From DASZCR01 sp964246705 (GTDB lineage: Bacteria; Acidobacteriota; Blastocatellia; Pyrinomonadales; Pyrinomonadaceae), in assembly GCA_964246705.1 (NCBI GenBank), contig CAXTRQ010000002.1:1-64000 (forward strand): a stretch of 64,000 nt of DNA, read 5' to 3'. This document shows, one piece after another, positions 39,645 through 50,706 of the stretch (the stretch's first letter is position 1; each line of letters starts with the position of its first letter). Under the pieces are notes generated by a model. That model worked only from the letters and a program-made list of their open reading frames with translations. It ran no database searches and was not told the origin of the DNA. Made by a program: the position numbers and the translations under genes.

Positions 39645-40595
39645 ATGAAAGAACAGCTTATCATCGGCTCGCGCGGCTCGCGGCTCGCGCTCTGGCAGGC
39701 AGAGTGGGTGAAGGCGCGGCTCGAAGCTCTCGATGCACAGGTCGCGGTTCGTATCGAGATTATCAAAACTTCGGGCGACGTAATGCGCGATGTGCCGCTC
39801 GCCATCATCGGCGGCAAAGGCGTGTTCACGAAAGAACTGGAAGAGGCGCTCCTCGACGGGCGTATTGATCTCGCCGTTCATTCGCTGAAAGACTTGCCGA
39901 CCTTCCTCCCCGAAAGTCTTTCAATCGAGGCCATCACAGAGCGCGAAGACCCGCGCGATGCACTCGTGCTGCGAATTGATGCTGCTCAAGCGCATACAGA
40001 CGCAGTGCCTTCCATCGCAGGGTTGCCGGAGCGCGCGTCGGTCGGGACTTCAAGTCTGCGACGCATGGCACAAATCAGGCATGTGCGTCCAGACCTCGTT
40101 ATCAAAGACCTGCGCGGCAACGTGGACACACGGCTTCGCAAGTTGGATGCGGGCGAATACGACGCCATCATTCTGGCCGCCGCAGGTTTGCGACGGCTCG
40201 GCTACGAGCACCGTATCAGCGCGACGGTGCTGCCGGAAGAGATGCTGCCCGCCGTCAGTCAGGGCGCGCTTGGCATTGAGACGCGCTTGGCGGACGACGA
40301 GACGAACCGCATCGTCCGGCTGCTCGATCATGAGCCAACGCGCCTCGCTTGCATGGCTGAACGCTCGCTGCTGCGCTCGCTCGGTGGCGGTTGTCAGGTT
40401 CCGATTGCCGCTCATGCGACGGTCTCCGGCGAGCGTCTGCGGCTCGAAGCGTTGGTCGCCGCGCTCTCCGGCGATCAGGTGCTTCGTGATGCGATTGAAG
40501 GCGACCGTTCGGATGCCGAACAATTGGGCGAGTTGCTTTCGGCGCGTTTGCAGGAGCGGGGCGCAGCTTCTCTGCTCTCAGAAGTTCCGGCGTAA
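39645..40595 (+). CDS. hemC: Hydroxymethylbilane synthase
   Basis: HemC polymerises four porphobilinogen units. The 316-residue protein has IIGSRGSRLALWQAEWV at the start, SLKDLPT, TSSLRRMAQI, DLRGNVDTRLRKLD, EMLPAVSQGALGIE and the cofactor-binding Cys in LGGGCQVPIAAHA (about residue 245). I chose the ATG at 39645. It is followed by hemD 31 bp downstream. Confidence 0.96.
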   Translation: MKEQLIIGSRGSRLALWQAEWVKARLEALDAQVAVRIEIIKTSGDVMRDVPLAIIGGKGVFTKELEEALLDGRIDLAVHSLKDLPTFLPESLSIEAITEREDPRDALVLRIDAAQAHTDAVPSIAGLPERASVGTSSLRRMAQIRHVRPDLVIKDLRGNVDTRLRKLDAGEYDAIILAAAGLRRLGYEHRISATVLPEEMLPAVSQGALGIETRLADDETNRIVRLLDHEPTRLACMAERSLLRSLGGGCQVPIAAHATVSGERLRLEALVAALSGDQVLRDAIEGDRSDAEQLGELLSARLQERGAASLLSEVPA

Positions 40596-40626
40596 GCGGC
40601 CAATCGTTCGCCGCGTATATTTGGAG

Positions 40627-41475
40627 ATGACCAACCAACAGACAGAGGCGGGCGAGCAGGTCGCCCAGACGAAGATGCCGCTCGAAGGGCGCACGGTGCT
40701 GATTACGCGCGCACGCGCGCAGGCCGCAGACTTTGCCGACGAACTCGAACTCTACGGGGCGCGCGTCGTCGCCTGCCCGACCATCGAAATCGTCGCTCCC
40801 GAATCCTACGCACCGCTCGATGAAGCAATCGAGAATATCTACGGCTACGATTGGCTTATCTTCACGAGCGTCAACGGCGTCGAATATTTTATGGGACGCC
40901 TCGAAGCTCTCGGTCATGACGTGAGCGAGTTGGACGAACTGCGCGTCTGCGCCATCGGCGAAGCGACCGCCGTGCGTCTGCGCGAAGCGCACGTGCATGT
41001 TGATGTTATCCCCGTGCAATTCAAGGCAGAGGGGGTCTATGCGGCGCTCGAAAATTTCGTCGGCGGGCGCGAGCACTTAGCCAATTTAAATTTCCTGATT
41101 CCGCGCGCGGCAGTGGCGCGCGATTACCTGCCGCGCGCGCTCGAAGAATCGGAAGCGCGTGTGGACGTGGTTGCCGCTTATCGAACCGTACGCCCTGCGA
41201 CAACCGACCGCGCCCGCGTCGAAGCGATGCTCGTCGGCGGCGCGGTGGACTGCATCACCTTCACCAGTTCTTCGACCGTCGCCAACTTCGCGCAGCTTTT
41301 TGACACGATCGACCTCCGCCCCCTGCTCAGAGACATCGCGGTTGCTTGCATCGGCGACATCACCGCGCACACTGCCGCCGACTACGGACTGTGCGCAGTT
41401 ATTCAACCACAGGAGTTCACGATTCCGGCGCTCGCACGCGCCATCGCCGACTATTACTCGAAACTCGCGCATTGA
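40627..41475 (+). CDS. hemD: Uroporphyrinogen-III synthase
   Basis: HemD closes the hydroxymethylbilane ring with inversion of ring D. The 282-residue protein starts its domain at LEGRTVLITRARAQAADFADEL. It shows YDWLIFTSVNGVEYF, CAIGEATAVRL, FLIPRAAVARDYLPRAL, YRTVRP, ITFTSSSTVANFAQLF and ACIGDITAHTAADYG, the conserved features of this divergent family. The ATG at 40627 follows a GGAG-like site. The operon order ccsA-hemA-hemC-hemD confirms the call. Confidence 0.93.
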   Translation: MTNQQTEAGEQVAQTKMPLEGRTVLITRARAQAADFADELELYGARVVACPTIEIVAPESYAPLDEAIENIYGYDWLIFTSVNGVEYFMGRLEALGHDVSELDELRVCAIGEATAVRLREAHVHVDVIPVQFKAEGVYAALENFVGGREHLANLNFLIPRAAVARDYLPRALEESEARVDVVAAYRTVRPATTDRARVEAMLVGGAVDCITFTSSSTVANFAQLFDTIDLRPLLRDIAVACIGDITAHTAADYGLCAVIQPQEFTIPALARAIADYYSKLAH

Positions 41476-41510
41476 ACCGGGTTACAATACTGGCTCAGAA
41501 ATTCCCCAAC

Positions 41511-41590
41511 TCTTCGCTTTCTTTGCGACTTTGCGTCTCCAGCGTGAGAAATGGTTTCACGCAAAGACGCTCAGACGTTCAGAAGAATGA
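41511..41590. repeat. Family A palindrome, copy 6
   Basis: TTCGCTTTCTTTGCGACTTT and GCGTCTCCAGCGTGAGAAA form the left side. TTTCACGCAAAGACGCTCAG and ACGTTCAGAAGAA form the right side. It lies between hemD and the regulator gene. Confidence 0.65.
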
Positions 41591-41682
41591 TGCTCGGAAG
41601 AAGGCCGCCTAGCTCTCGGCCATCTGCGTCGTCGTCGTCCGCTGTAAGATTCAACTAATCCTTGTGTGCTAAACTTTCTCGT

Positions 41683-43119
<1,437 letters not shown>

Positions 43120-43171
43120 AAGCTGATTTCCCTTTGCACGTTTGGTAAACCTCCCCGTCGTAGAGCAGTGA

Positions 43172-43294
43172 GAATCTAAAAGCTGTCTTCCTTCTGCGTT
43201 CTTCTTTCTTTGTGCTTCCAGCATGAGAAAAAGTTTCGCGCAAAGACGCCAAGAAGAAGAAAAGTTGAGCGCTTGAAGATTTGAGATTTCAACT
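43172..43294. repeat. Family A palindrome, copy 7, with tail and family B loop motif
   Basis: The element starts with TAAAAGCTGTCTTCCTTC, close to the family B loop motif. The palindrome follows (TTCTTTCTTTGTGCTTCCAG ... TTTCGCGCAAAGACGCCAAG). The tail AAGTTGAGCGCTTGAAGATT ends it. A 25-bp stretch at 43222-43246 is an exact reverse complement of 61937-61961. Confidence 0.75.
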
Positions 43295-43369
43295 ATTCAA
43301 TCTGGCTGCTCTGTGGGTCTTAAATTCAAGACTTCCCTGACTCCCAACGGTCAACTGCTCTAATTTCAA

Positions 43370-43397
43370 TTGAATCTTGGTTTCCTTCTGCTATATT
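43370..43397 (+). promoter_or_regulatory. Promoter candidate of the protease gene
   Basis: TTGAAT (43370-43375) and TATATT (43392-43397) lie 16 bp apart, about 94 bp before the ATG. The -10 matches 5 of 6 consensus bases. Confidence 0.45.
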
Positions 43398-43490
43398 TAA
43401 ATCTCTTCTCTGAATTTTCGACAACTCAATTTAAAGTGCCTGCTCATGCCCCGTCGCTCGTTCGCGCGCCTTGAGCAGTCGGAGGTGTGA

Positions 43491-46400
43491 ATGATTATTC
43501 GACAAAGGATGCATGCCTTCTTCGTCTTGTTATCACTGCTGATGGCCTCGATGTCGCTCACCTTGCAGGCGGAGGCGCAGGAGGCAAGCAATGCGCCCGC
43601 GCCGCAGTCGCTCCCGTATTTTAGCGATCCGGCGATTTCGCCCGACCGCACGGAGATTGCTTTCGTCTCAGGCGGCGACATCTGGACTGTTGCGGCGACG
43701 GGCGGAGAAGCGCATCTGCTCGTCTCGCATCCGGCGAATGAGTATCGCCCAATCTATTCGCCCGATGGCAGACGGCTCGCCTTCGGTTCGACGCGCACAG
43801 GCAACGGCGACATCTACGTGCTCACGTTCGAGACGGGAGACTTGCAGCGCATCACCTTCGACGATGGCTTCGACCAACTTGACGCTTGGTCGCGTGACAA
43901 TCGCTGGCTCTATTTTTCGGCGACCGTGCGCGACATCTCCGGCATGAACGACATCTATCGCGTCTCCGCGACGGGCGGCACGCCGATGCAGGTCAGCGCC
44001 GACCGCTACGCGAACGAATACATGAGCGCGCCTTCGCCCGACGGCCAGCATCTCGCTTTCGCCGGGCGCGGCTATTCGCAATGGTGGCGCAGAGGCCATA
44101 GCCATCTCGACGAGTCGGAAATCTGGTTGATGCGCGAGCATTCAACCTCCGGCTATGAACGCCTGACCGAAGGCGGCGCACGCGAGCAGTGGCCGATGTG
44201 GAGCGCAGACGGGCGCAGCATCTTTTATGTCTCGGACAGAAGCGGCGCGCCGAACATTTGGACGCGTGCGCTCGACGGTCAACCGCGACAACTTACAAAG
44301 TTCAGAGACGGTCGGCTCGTCTGGCCGAACATCTCGACAGACGGTCGGACGATTGTCTTCGAGCGAGATTTCGGCATCTGGAAAATGGACACGTCGGGCG
44401 GTCAGGCAACGGAAGTGTCCATCACACGGCGCGGTTCCGCCGCCGGGCAGTCGGTCGAACGTCTGCGCCTCACCGACCAGATAGAAGAACTGGCGCTCTC
44501 GCCCGACGGCAAAAAGGTCGCCTTCATCGTGCGCGGTGAGATTTTCGCCGCGTCCGCGACGGATGGCGGCGACGCCGCGCGTGTGACGACCACGAGCGCG
44601 CCGGAATCGCAGGTCACTTGGTCGCCGGACAGCCGCCGCCTCGCCTACGTCTCGACGCGCAACGGGCACGGCCAGCTTTTTCAATATGAATTTGCGAGCA
44701 ATGCTGAAACGCAGTTAACCAATACGACTTCGGCAGATGCGACGCCGCGTTTTTCGCCCGACGGAAAGATGCTCGCATTCGAGCGCGACGCAGGCGAACT
44801 GCACGTCATGTCGCTCGATTCAAAACAGAAGCGCGTCGTCGCCAGAGGAGTGTTTGAACGCGCGCCGCTCAATTCCGACCGCCCTTATGTCTGGTCGCCC
44901 GACAATCGTTGGATTGCGTACATGCCAATCGGCAGCAAGCAGTTCAAGAACGTCTTCGTCGCTCCGGTTGACGGCGGCGGAACAGCACAGCCCGTCAGCT
45001 TCATGGCGAATCTCGGCAGCAATACCGTCTCATGGAGTCCGGACGGCACGTTCATCCTCTTCGACACGGGGCAGCGCACAGAGGTCAATCAACTCGCGCG
45101 CATTGACCTGATTCCGCGCACGCCGCGTTTTCGTGAAGACCAGTTCCGCGAACTCTTCAGGGAAGAGACGCCGCGCACCATCGCGCCCACGCAGCGCACA
45201 CAGGAGAATCAGACGCCCACCACCACGCCCACTCCCGCGACGCCGCCGACGCCTTCTCCGTCGCCTTCGCCCGAAGGCCGCAATACGGACGAGCAGAAGA
45301 AGCCGATAACCAAACCTGTCGAGATTGTTTTTGAAGGTATTCGCAGGCGCACAGGGCTGCTGCCCGTCGGCGTGGATGTCGGCTATCAGACCATCAGCCC
45401 CGACGGCAAATATGTCTTGATGATTGCCATGACAGCTAACCAGCAAAATCTCTATGTCTACTCGCTGGACGAACTCTCGCGCGAACCACCAGTGCCGCGA
45501 CAGATAACTTCGACGCCTGCCGCGAAGAGCTTCGCGCAGTTTTCACCCGACAGCAAAGAGGTCTTCTATCTCGAACAGGGACGCATACAGGTCGCGCCGC
45601 TCGACCCGCGACAGACGCCCCACCCGCTCTCCGTCGTCGCCGAGATGGAAGTCGACTTCGCGCGCGAGAAGATGGAGGTCTTCAATCAGGCTTGGAGCTA
45701 CCTGCGAGACAATTTTTATGATCCGAATTTTAACGGCGTAAATTGGATGGGCGTGCGCGCAACCTACCAGCCGCGCGTCGCGGGCGCGCGCACGTCCGAC
45801 GAGATGCGCCGGATTTTGCAAATGATGGTCGGAGAGTTGAACGCCTCGCATTCGGGCGTCTCCGCGCCTCAGAGCGCGGCGCAGACCACGACGGGACGGC
45901 TCGGCCTGCGCTTCGACCGTGCGGAATATGAGACGGCTGGACGCCTGCGCGTGACCGAAGTGATTCCGCTCGGCCCGGCGGCGCTGGCGCGCGAAGCCAC
46001 TTCAACCGACCGGCTCCGCGAAATTAAGACGGGCGATTATTTGCTCGCCGTTGACGGTCGAACAGTTGATGCGCGGACGAACTTCGACGAACTGCTCAAC
46101 TACAAAATCAATCGCCGCGTCGTGCTCACCGTCGCCTCTTCGGCAGACGGCGCGAACAAGCGCGAGGTCGCCGTGCGCCCGGTCAACACGGCAACGGAGA
46201 AGGGCTTGCTCTATCGCAAGTGGGTCGAAGAAAGACGCGCTTACGTGGCGCGCGTGAGCGGTGGGCGGCTCGGCTACGTCCACATGTTCGACATGTCTTC
46301 GGCCTCGCTCTCGCAGCTTTACGTTGACCTCGACGCGGAGAATCACGCGCGCGAGGGATTAGTCATAGATATCCGCAACAACAACGGCGGCTTCGTCAAC

Positions 46401-46920
46401 GTCTACGCGATTGACGTGCTGGCGCGGCGCAGTTATCTCTCGATGACGCCGCGCGGTCAGCCGACCGGCCCGGGGCGCCCCGGGCGCGGGGCCCGCGCCC
46501 TCGAGGGTGCCACGATTATGGGGTTGAACCAGTATTAGCTGAGGGNNNNNNNNNNCCGTCCTCGGTCAGCGCGCCATCGAGCTTCCCAGTATTCTCGTGA
46601 TGAACCAGTATTCGCTCTCGGATGCGGAAGATTTTGCGGAAGGCTACCGCAGCTTGCGGCTCGGCAAAATCGTCGGTGAGCCGAGCGCAGGATGGATTAT
46701 CTACACGTCGAACGCCCCGCTCATTGACGGCAGCATTATCCGCCTACCTTTCATCAGAATTGCCGCGAACGACGGGACGAACATGGAACTCAACCCGCGA
46801 CCCGTAGATGTTCCTGTCACGCGTCCCATCGGAGAGAGCTATACGGACAGAGACACGCAACTCGATACAGCCGTCCGCGAACTGCTCAAGCAAAAAGGCG
46901 ACCAGCGCGCGCAACAGTAA
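43491..46920 (+). CDS. Tricorn-like secreted S41 protease with TolB-type beta-propeller and PDZ domain
   Basis: The gene is interrupted by an assembly gap. Removing 46480-46555 restores one frame of about 1117 residues. It has a signal peptide (residues 1-30). Repeated propeller units (ISPDRTEIAFVSGGDIW, YSPDGRRLAFGSTR, LSPDGKKVAFI and others) fill residues 40-550. A Pro/Thr-rich linker, a second propeller part and a C-terminal S41 domain with PDZ (IKTGDYLLAVDGRTVD) follow. The catalytic Ser is in NQYSLSDAEDF, after the gap. GGAGG precedes the ATG. Such enzymes degrade peptides in the periplasm or outside the cell. Confidence 0.88.
46480..46555. other. Assembly artefact: error-rich duplicate contig end plus 10-N gap
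   Basis: The 66 bases before the Ns (46480-46545) align without indels, at roughly 70% identity, to the 66 bases after them (46556-46621), for example AACCAGTATT in both. Most mismatches are changes to G. Bases 46480 and 46556 are both second codon positions, so a 46479-to-46556 join is in frame. The stop at 46536-46538 is therefore false. Confidence 0.85.
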
Positions 46921-46927
46921 GTTGAAC

Positions 46928-47828
46928 ATGTCTGTGCTTCTCATCTTCATTGACGGCTTAGGCATTGGCAGGCGCGGCGAACATAATCCGCTCGCTCGGC
47001 TGGGCGCGAGCGCCGCGCCGCTCGCCGTGTTTGAAGACGAAGCGCCAGCTATCATCTACGACGGCGTGCTCGCGCGCACAGATGCCTGTCTGGGCGTGGC
47101 CGGACGACCGCAGAGCGCTTCCGGGCAGACGACGATTTTGACGGGCATCAACGCTCCCGCCACGCTCGGCTATCACAAGCAGGGTTTCCCGAATGAGGAA
47201 CTGCGCGCCATCATCCGCGAGCATTCCATCTTTCTTCAACTCGCGCGCGCGCGGGTAGAGCCGAACGTTTTTGCCAACGCTTACACGTCTCGCTTCTTCG
47301 ACGCGCGCCCGCGCTGGGTTTCGGCGACGACCGTCGCCGTCGAAGCCGCCGCAATGGATTTTCGCAGAGTCGAAGACCTGCGCGCAGGCCGCGCCGTCTA
47401 TCATGATTTCACTAACCAATCAGCCGTCGAAAGGGGTGAAGACATTCCACTGCGAACGCCGGAGGAGGCCGCCGCGGTGCTCGAACGGCTCTGCCGCGAG
47501 CACCGCTTTACGCTCTACGAATATTTCATCACCGACCGCATGGGGCATGAACAGAACATGCAGGGCGCGCTCGCAGTCTTAACAGACCTCGCGCGCTTCG
47601 TGCGCGCCGTCATCGAACAGGTTGACCTCGCCCGCACGACCGTTCTTTTGACGAGCGATCACGGCAACATCGAAGACCTCTCGGTGCGCAATCACACACT
47701 GAACTTCGTCCCGACGCTCGCGTGGGGCGCGGCGCGCGAATACGTCCGAGGGCGCGTCAGCACGTTGGCGGATATTACGNNNNNNNNNNATCGAAATTCT
47801 GACTCGACGAAGAGAGTCATCACAGTGA
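46928..47828 (+). CDS. Alkaline-phosphatase-superfamily metalloenzyme (phosphoglycerate-mutase-like), with gap
   Basis: The protein is about 300 residues. It starts LLIFIDGLGIGRRGEHNPLA (metal-binding Asp) and has a nucleophile region SASGQTTILTGIN, YFITDRMGHEQN, and the metal motif LLTSDHGNIED near residue 245, followed by NHTLNFVPTLAWG. This is the layout of cofactor-independent phosphoglycerate mutase relatives without the inserted domain; the substrate is unknown. The 10-N gap falls near the C-terminus. Downstream bases read IEILTRRRESSQ and then TGA at 47826-47828. The N length (10) is not a multiple of 3, so the real gap size differs. The stop overlaps the next start. Confidence 0.75.
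47780..47789. other. Assembly gap (10 Ns)
   Basis: This placeholder gap lies near the 3' end of the metalloenzyme gene. The frame before it (ending ADIT) and the frame after it (IEIL...) fit the C-terminus of one protein, so only a few codons are probably missing. Confidence 0.8.
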
Positions 47829-49231
47829 CACGAGAACAAACCTCCCCCGATACGCAACACGTCGAAACCGGCCACGGCAATTATCCGGTTAATGACCGCC
47901 GCGAAATTTTCGGCTGGATGATGTACGACTGGGCGAACTCGGCTTTCAGCACGACGGTCGCCGGCACGCTGCTCGGCGTCTATCTGACGGAACTAGCAAA
48001 GGGCAGTGTCGGCGAGAACGGCGTCATCTTCAGCTTCTGGGCGCTCGGCTCGGTTACTCAAAAATCCATCTTCCCTTTTTGCGTCTCCATCTCCGTCTTC
48101 CTACAAGTTTTCTTACTCCCCGTGCTCGGCTCTCTGGCCGATTATTCAAACCTGAAAAAAAGGCTGATGGCGCTCTTTTGCTATCTGGGTGTAATCGCTA
48201 CCTGTCTTTTATTTTTTATCACCGGACGCCTCTACGTTTTGGGCGGTGTGCTGTTTATTCTGGCTAACCTCAGTTTCGGGGCGGCCATTGTTTTCTATAA
48301 CGCTTTCCTTTCCGAAATCACCACAGAGGATCAGCGCGACAAAGTGTCGAGCCGTGGATTCGCCGCCGGTTATCTCGGCGGCGGTTTACTGCTGGCGCTG
48401 AATCTCGCACTGGTGCTCAACGCAGGGCGTCTCGGCATCTCGGACGGACTCGCCGTGCGCGTCTCTCTATTATCGGCGGGACTATGGTGGGGCGGCTTCG
48501 CTTTGTTTACTTTCGCACGACTGCGCACGCGCCCGGCGCACAGGTCACTGCCTGAAGGGAAGACTTACTTGACGGCGGGTTTTTCCGAACTGCGTTCAGC
48601 CTTTCGAGAGTTGCGAAAGCTGCCGCACACGTTTAAGTATTTGCTCGCCTACCTGTTTTTTAACGACGGCATCCAGACGCTACTCACTATGTCTTCCGTG
48701 TTTCTGTCTCAAGAATTGAAAGCAGGACAGTCCTTCCTCCTCGGCCTCTATCTTTTACTTCAGTTCATCGCTTTCGGCGGGGCGTTGGTGTTCGAGCGCA
48801 TCGCGGCGCTGGCGGGCACGAAGAGAGCCATTCTGCTTTCGCTCGTCATCTGGGCGGGGATTGTCATTTACGCCTACGGCTTTCTGGCGACGCTAACGCA
48901 GGCTCTCGTCATGGGGTCGGCAATCGCGCTCGTGCTCGGCGGCTCGCAATCGTTGTCGCGCTCCCTTTTCTCGCGCATGATTCCGAAAGGATACGAGGCT
49001 TCATTCTTCGGCATCTACGAAGTCTCCGAGCGCGGAACTTCATGGATGGGGCCGCTCGTCTTCGGCATCGTCGCCTCGGTCACGAACTCTTACCGGAGCG
49101 CGATTCTGTCGCTCATCGTCTTCTTCGTCGTCGGCATTATCGTGCTCTTCCTGACAGACACCGACCGCGCCATCCGCGAAGCGGGAAACGCTCTACCCGA
49201 AGAAGTCAAACACACGTCCGCTCCGGCCTGA
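47825..49231 (+). CDS. MFS transporter, UMF1/Atg22-like family
   Basis: The 468-residue protein has 12 membrane helices. The N-terminal REIFGWMMYDWANSAFSTTV is the hallmark of the UMF1 (Atg22-like) branch, in which the YDWANS motif opens helix 1. AIVFYNAFLSEI, the SSRGFAAGYLGGG loop and SRSLFSRMIPKGYEASFFG also fit. The substrate is unknown; relatives of this type are putative amino-acid or metabolite exporters. The start is a GTG at 47825 that overlaps the TGA stop of the metalloenzyme gene (GTGA), which suggests translational coupling. No ATG lies upstream of the conserved region. Confidence 0.88.
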   Translation: MTREQTSPDTQHVETGHGNYPVNDRREIFGWMMYDWANSAFSTTVAGTLLGVYLTELAKGSVGENGVIFSFWALGSVTQKSIFPFCVSISVFLQVFLLPVLGSLADYSNLKKRLMALFCYLGVIATCLLFFITGRLYVLGGVLFILANLSFGAAIVFYNAFLSEITTEDQRDKVSSRGFAAGYLGGGLLLALNLALVLNAGRLGISDGLAVRVSLLSAGLWWGGFALFTFARLRTRPAHRSLPEGKTYLTAGFSELRSAFRELRKLPHTFKYLLAYLFFNDGIQTLLTMSSVFLSQELKAGQSFLLGLYLLLQFIAFGGALVFERIAALAGTKRAILLSLVIWAGIVIYAYGFLATLTQALVMGSAIALVLGGSQSLSRSLFSRMIPKGYEASFFGIYEVSERGTSWMGPLVFGIVASVTNSYRSAILSLIVFFVVGIIVLFLTDTDRAIREAGNALPEEVKHTSAPA

Positions 49232-49267
49232 AACCGGAACGCACGCGACGAATGATGCTCATTATGC

Positions 49268-49615
49268 TTATGACGCAGACTTGCGCGTCTGGTGTGGTGA
49301 GTCGGCGGCGCGTTCGAGGCAGGCGTGTGAACAATAAGACGCCTGTGAGGCACGCAGAGAGATTGCGCGCGAGGCTGGCAGCCATGTTCCGCAACTCGCA
49401 CAGCGCACGAGTTTCTCGTCGGCTGTGGGAACTTTTTGTTGAGGGCTACGGCTGCGACGGCGTGAGAGATCGGCATGCTCCTGCGGCATTTGCATCCGGC
49501 CTACATCACGTACCGCGCCGAAGATGCGTCGCGCCACCTGAATGTATGGGCGCAGCCGCCAGTAGATGAGCACGGCGATAAACGTGAAGAGTCCGAGTAA
49601 GAAAATGTATTTCAA
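49268..49615 (-). CDS. PP0621-type zinc-ribbon membrane protein
   Basis: The 115-residue protein has an N-terminal membrane helix (residues 3-20). A charged linker follows, and a C-terminal zinc ribbon (LVRCASCGTWLPASRAISL ... YCSHACLERA, about 69-100) with CxxC and CxxxC ligands. It fits the PP0621 family, which is of unknown function. It overlaps the TPR gene by 4 bp and is downstream of it. The convergent MFS gene ends 36 bp away. Confidence 0.75.
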   Translation of the reverse strand: MKYIFLLGLFTFIAVLIYWRLRPYIQVARRIFGAVRDVGRMQMPQEHADLSRRRSRSPQQKVPTADEKLVRCASCGTWLPASRAISLRASQASYCSHACLERAADSPHQTRKSAS

Positions 49616-50391
49616 TCCTTCTCCTTCGCGGCGTTCTTCTTCTGTGCAAGCTGCGCGCGCAGATTTTGAAGTTGCGAATTCGATGCATTCGCCCTCTCAA
49701 GCTCGGCGAGCATCTTCTGCGCCTCTGCGAAATTATCTACGGCAATCAGCGCGGCTGACATGCCCTGCAAAGCCATCTCGCTGCCCGGCTCTTTCGCCAG
49801 CGATTTGCGATATTCGGCAATCGCACGTTGCGGGTCTGAGGGCCGATCATAAAAGTACGTCAGTCCGAGGCTGGTGTGGGCGGTCGGGTCGTCGGGTTCG
49901 AGTGTGAGAGCTTTTTCGTAGGCGGCGCGAGCTTCACCGAGACGCGCCGGTTCGCCGTTGCGCGCGAGGATGAAAAGCGCATTGCCGAGCAACATTAAAC
50001 TTTCAAAGTCTTTCGGGGCAGCTTCGTGCGCGCGTTTCAAAATGCGTGCGGCGTCGGGTATGACCCCTGCATCACCCGTCTGCGTCGCGTAGAGAAAGAG
50101 AACTTGACCGGACATCTTCTGAATGCTCGCGTCGGAAGGGCTGTCATCTGCTTTCTTGACGGCGGCGCGCATTTGCTCCTCGGAAATCTTCGGCAATCCT
50201 CCCTGCTCGGCGGGCGCGCTGGCCGTCTGCTGTCCCGCCGCGCTGTTCTTTTGCAGGTCGGATTTCAGACGCGCGTTCTCGGCGCGCAACGCATCCTGAT
50301 CGGTGCGATTCGCGCTGTTGGCGACGGCGAATCCGACAATAAAGCCGACGACTACCCCGATGACGAGAAAGATTGCTTTTTGCTTGCTCAC
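49612..50391 (-). CDS. Membrane-anchored TPR protein
   Basis: The 259-residue protein has an N-terminal anchor (AIFLVIGVVVGFIVGFAVA, about residues 5-23), a coiled-coil stretch (QDALRAENARLKSDLQK), then TPR units (about 110-225: LMLLGNALFILARNG, AYEKALTLEPDDPTAHTSLG, AIAEYRKSLAKEPGSEMALQ, EAQKMLAELERANASN). It resembles the CcmH/CycH-like TPR proteins. A role in holding partner proteins in the periplasm is likely, but no partner is evident. It is coupled to the zinc-ribbon gene by a 4-bp overlap. Confidence 0.75.
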   Translation of the reverse strand: MSKQKAIFLVIGVVVGFIVGFAVANSANRTDQDALRAENARLKSDLQKNSAAGQQTASAPAEQGGLPKISEEQMRAAVKKADDSPSDASIQKMSGQVLFLYATQTGDAGVIPDAARILKRAHEAAPKDFESLMLLGNALFILARNGEPARLGEARAAYEKALTLEPDDPTAHTSLGLTYFYDRPSDPQRAIAEYRKSLAKEPGSEMALQGMSAALIAVDNFAEAQKMLAELERANASNSQLQNLRAQLAQKKNAAKEKD

Positions 50392-50706
50392 AGCGAAATG
50401 CCTGTTTGATACGAATGAATCTATGTTTCAAAGTGTAGCAAATAGAAGTTGGAAAGGCGACGACGCTGCCGCCTATCCTTAAAGTTGAGGCTGCCCAACT
50501 ACGCCGGTCTCCGATGCTACCGTGACCCGCTTTAACATTCAACGCCGTTTCTCTTTGAGCATCAAACGACGATTAAGATGCTCGGACGCGTGCATTAAAG
50601 AAGGCATCCGTGCCGCGCTGGAAGATGAGTGGGGGTCTCTCGAATCTCTCTCGGTGCGCGCCGCTCGGATGCCTTCCGCAAACTTCGCAGATTAGGTGAA
50701 CGCTGG
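50392..50706. other. Gene-free region with a long-loop inverted repeat
   Basis: These 315 bp hold a perfect 11-bp inverted repeat (50600-50610 and 50666-50676) that can pair across a 55-nt loop, 31 bp after the stop of the RHH-like gene. I found no protein frame or tRNA here. Confidence 0.5.
50600..50676. repeat. Perfect 11-bp inverted repeat (GAAGGCATCCG / CGGATGCCTTC)
   Basis: The two arms are exact reverse complements with GC-rich flanks that extend the stem imperfectly. It lies downstream of the RHH-like gene on that gene's strand and has no T-run, so it is not a classic terminator. It could be a small structured RNA element. Confidence 0.6.

Larger units (their letters stand above)
43120..43490. 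other. Gene-free region upstream of the Tricorn-like protease gene
   Basis: These 371 bp carry a family A palindrome with tail (43172-43294) and a promoter candidate (43370-43397). The rest is AT-richer than the genes and shows no conserved reading frame. Confidence 0.55.

Noticed and set aside
39958..41475. Long open frame that would extend hemD far upstream
   Set aside because: Its first part is the shadow of hemC in another frame; hemD homology begins after the ATG at 40627.
41640..41682. Possible -24/-12 sigma-54 promoter before the NtrC-type gene
   Set aside because: No GG-N10-GC pattern with the TGGCAC/TTGC context was found.
46536..46538. In-frame stop codon apparently ending the Tricorn-like protease
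   Set aside because: It lies in the error-rich duplicate just before the N gap; the clean copy after the gap reads through in frame.
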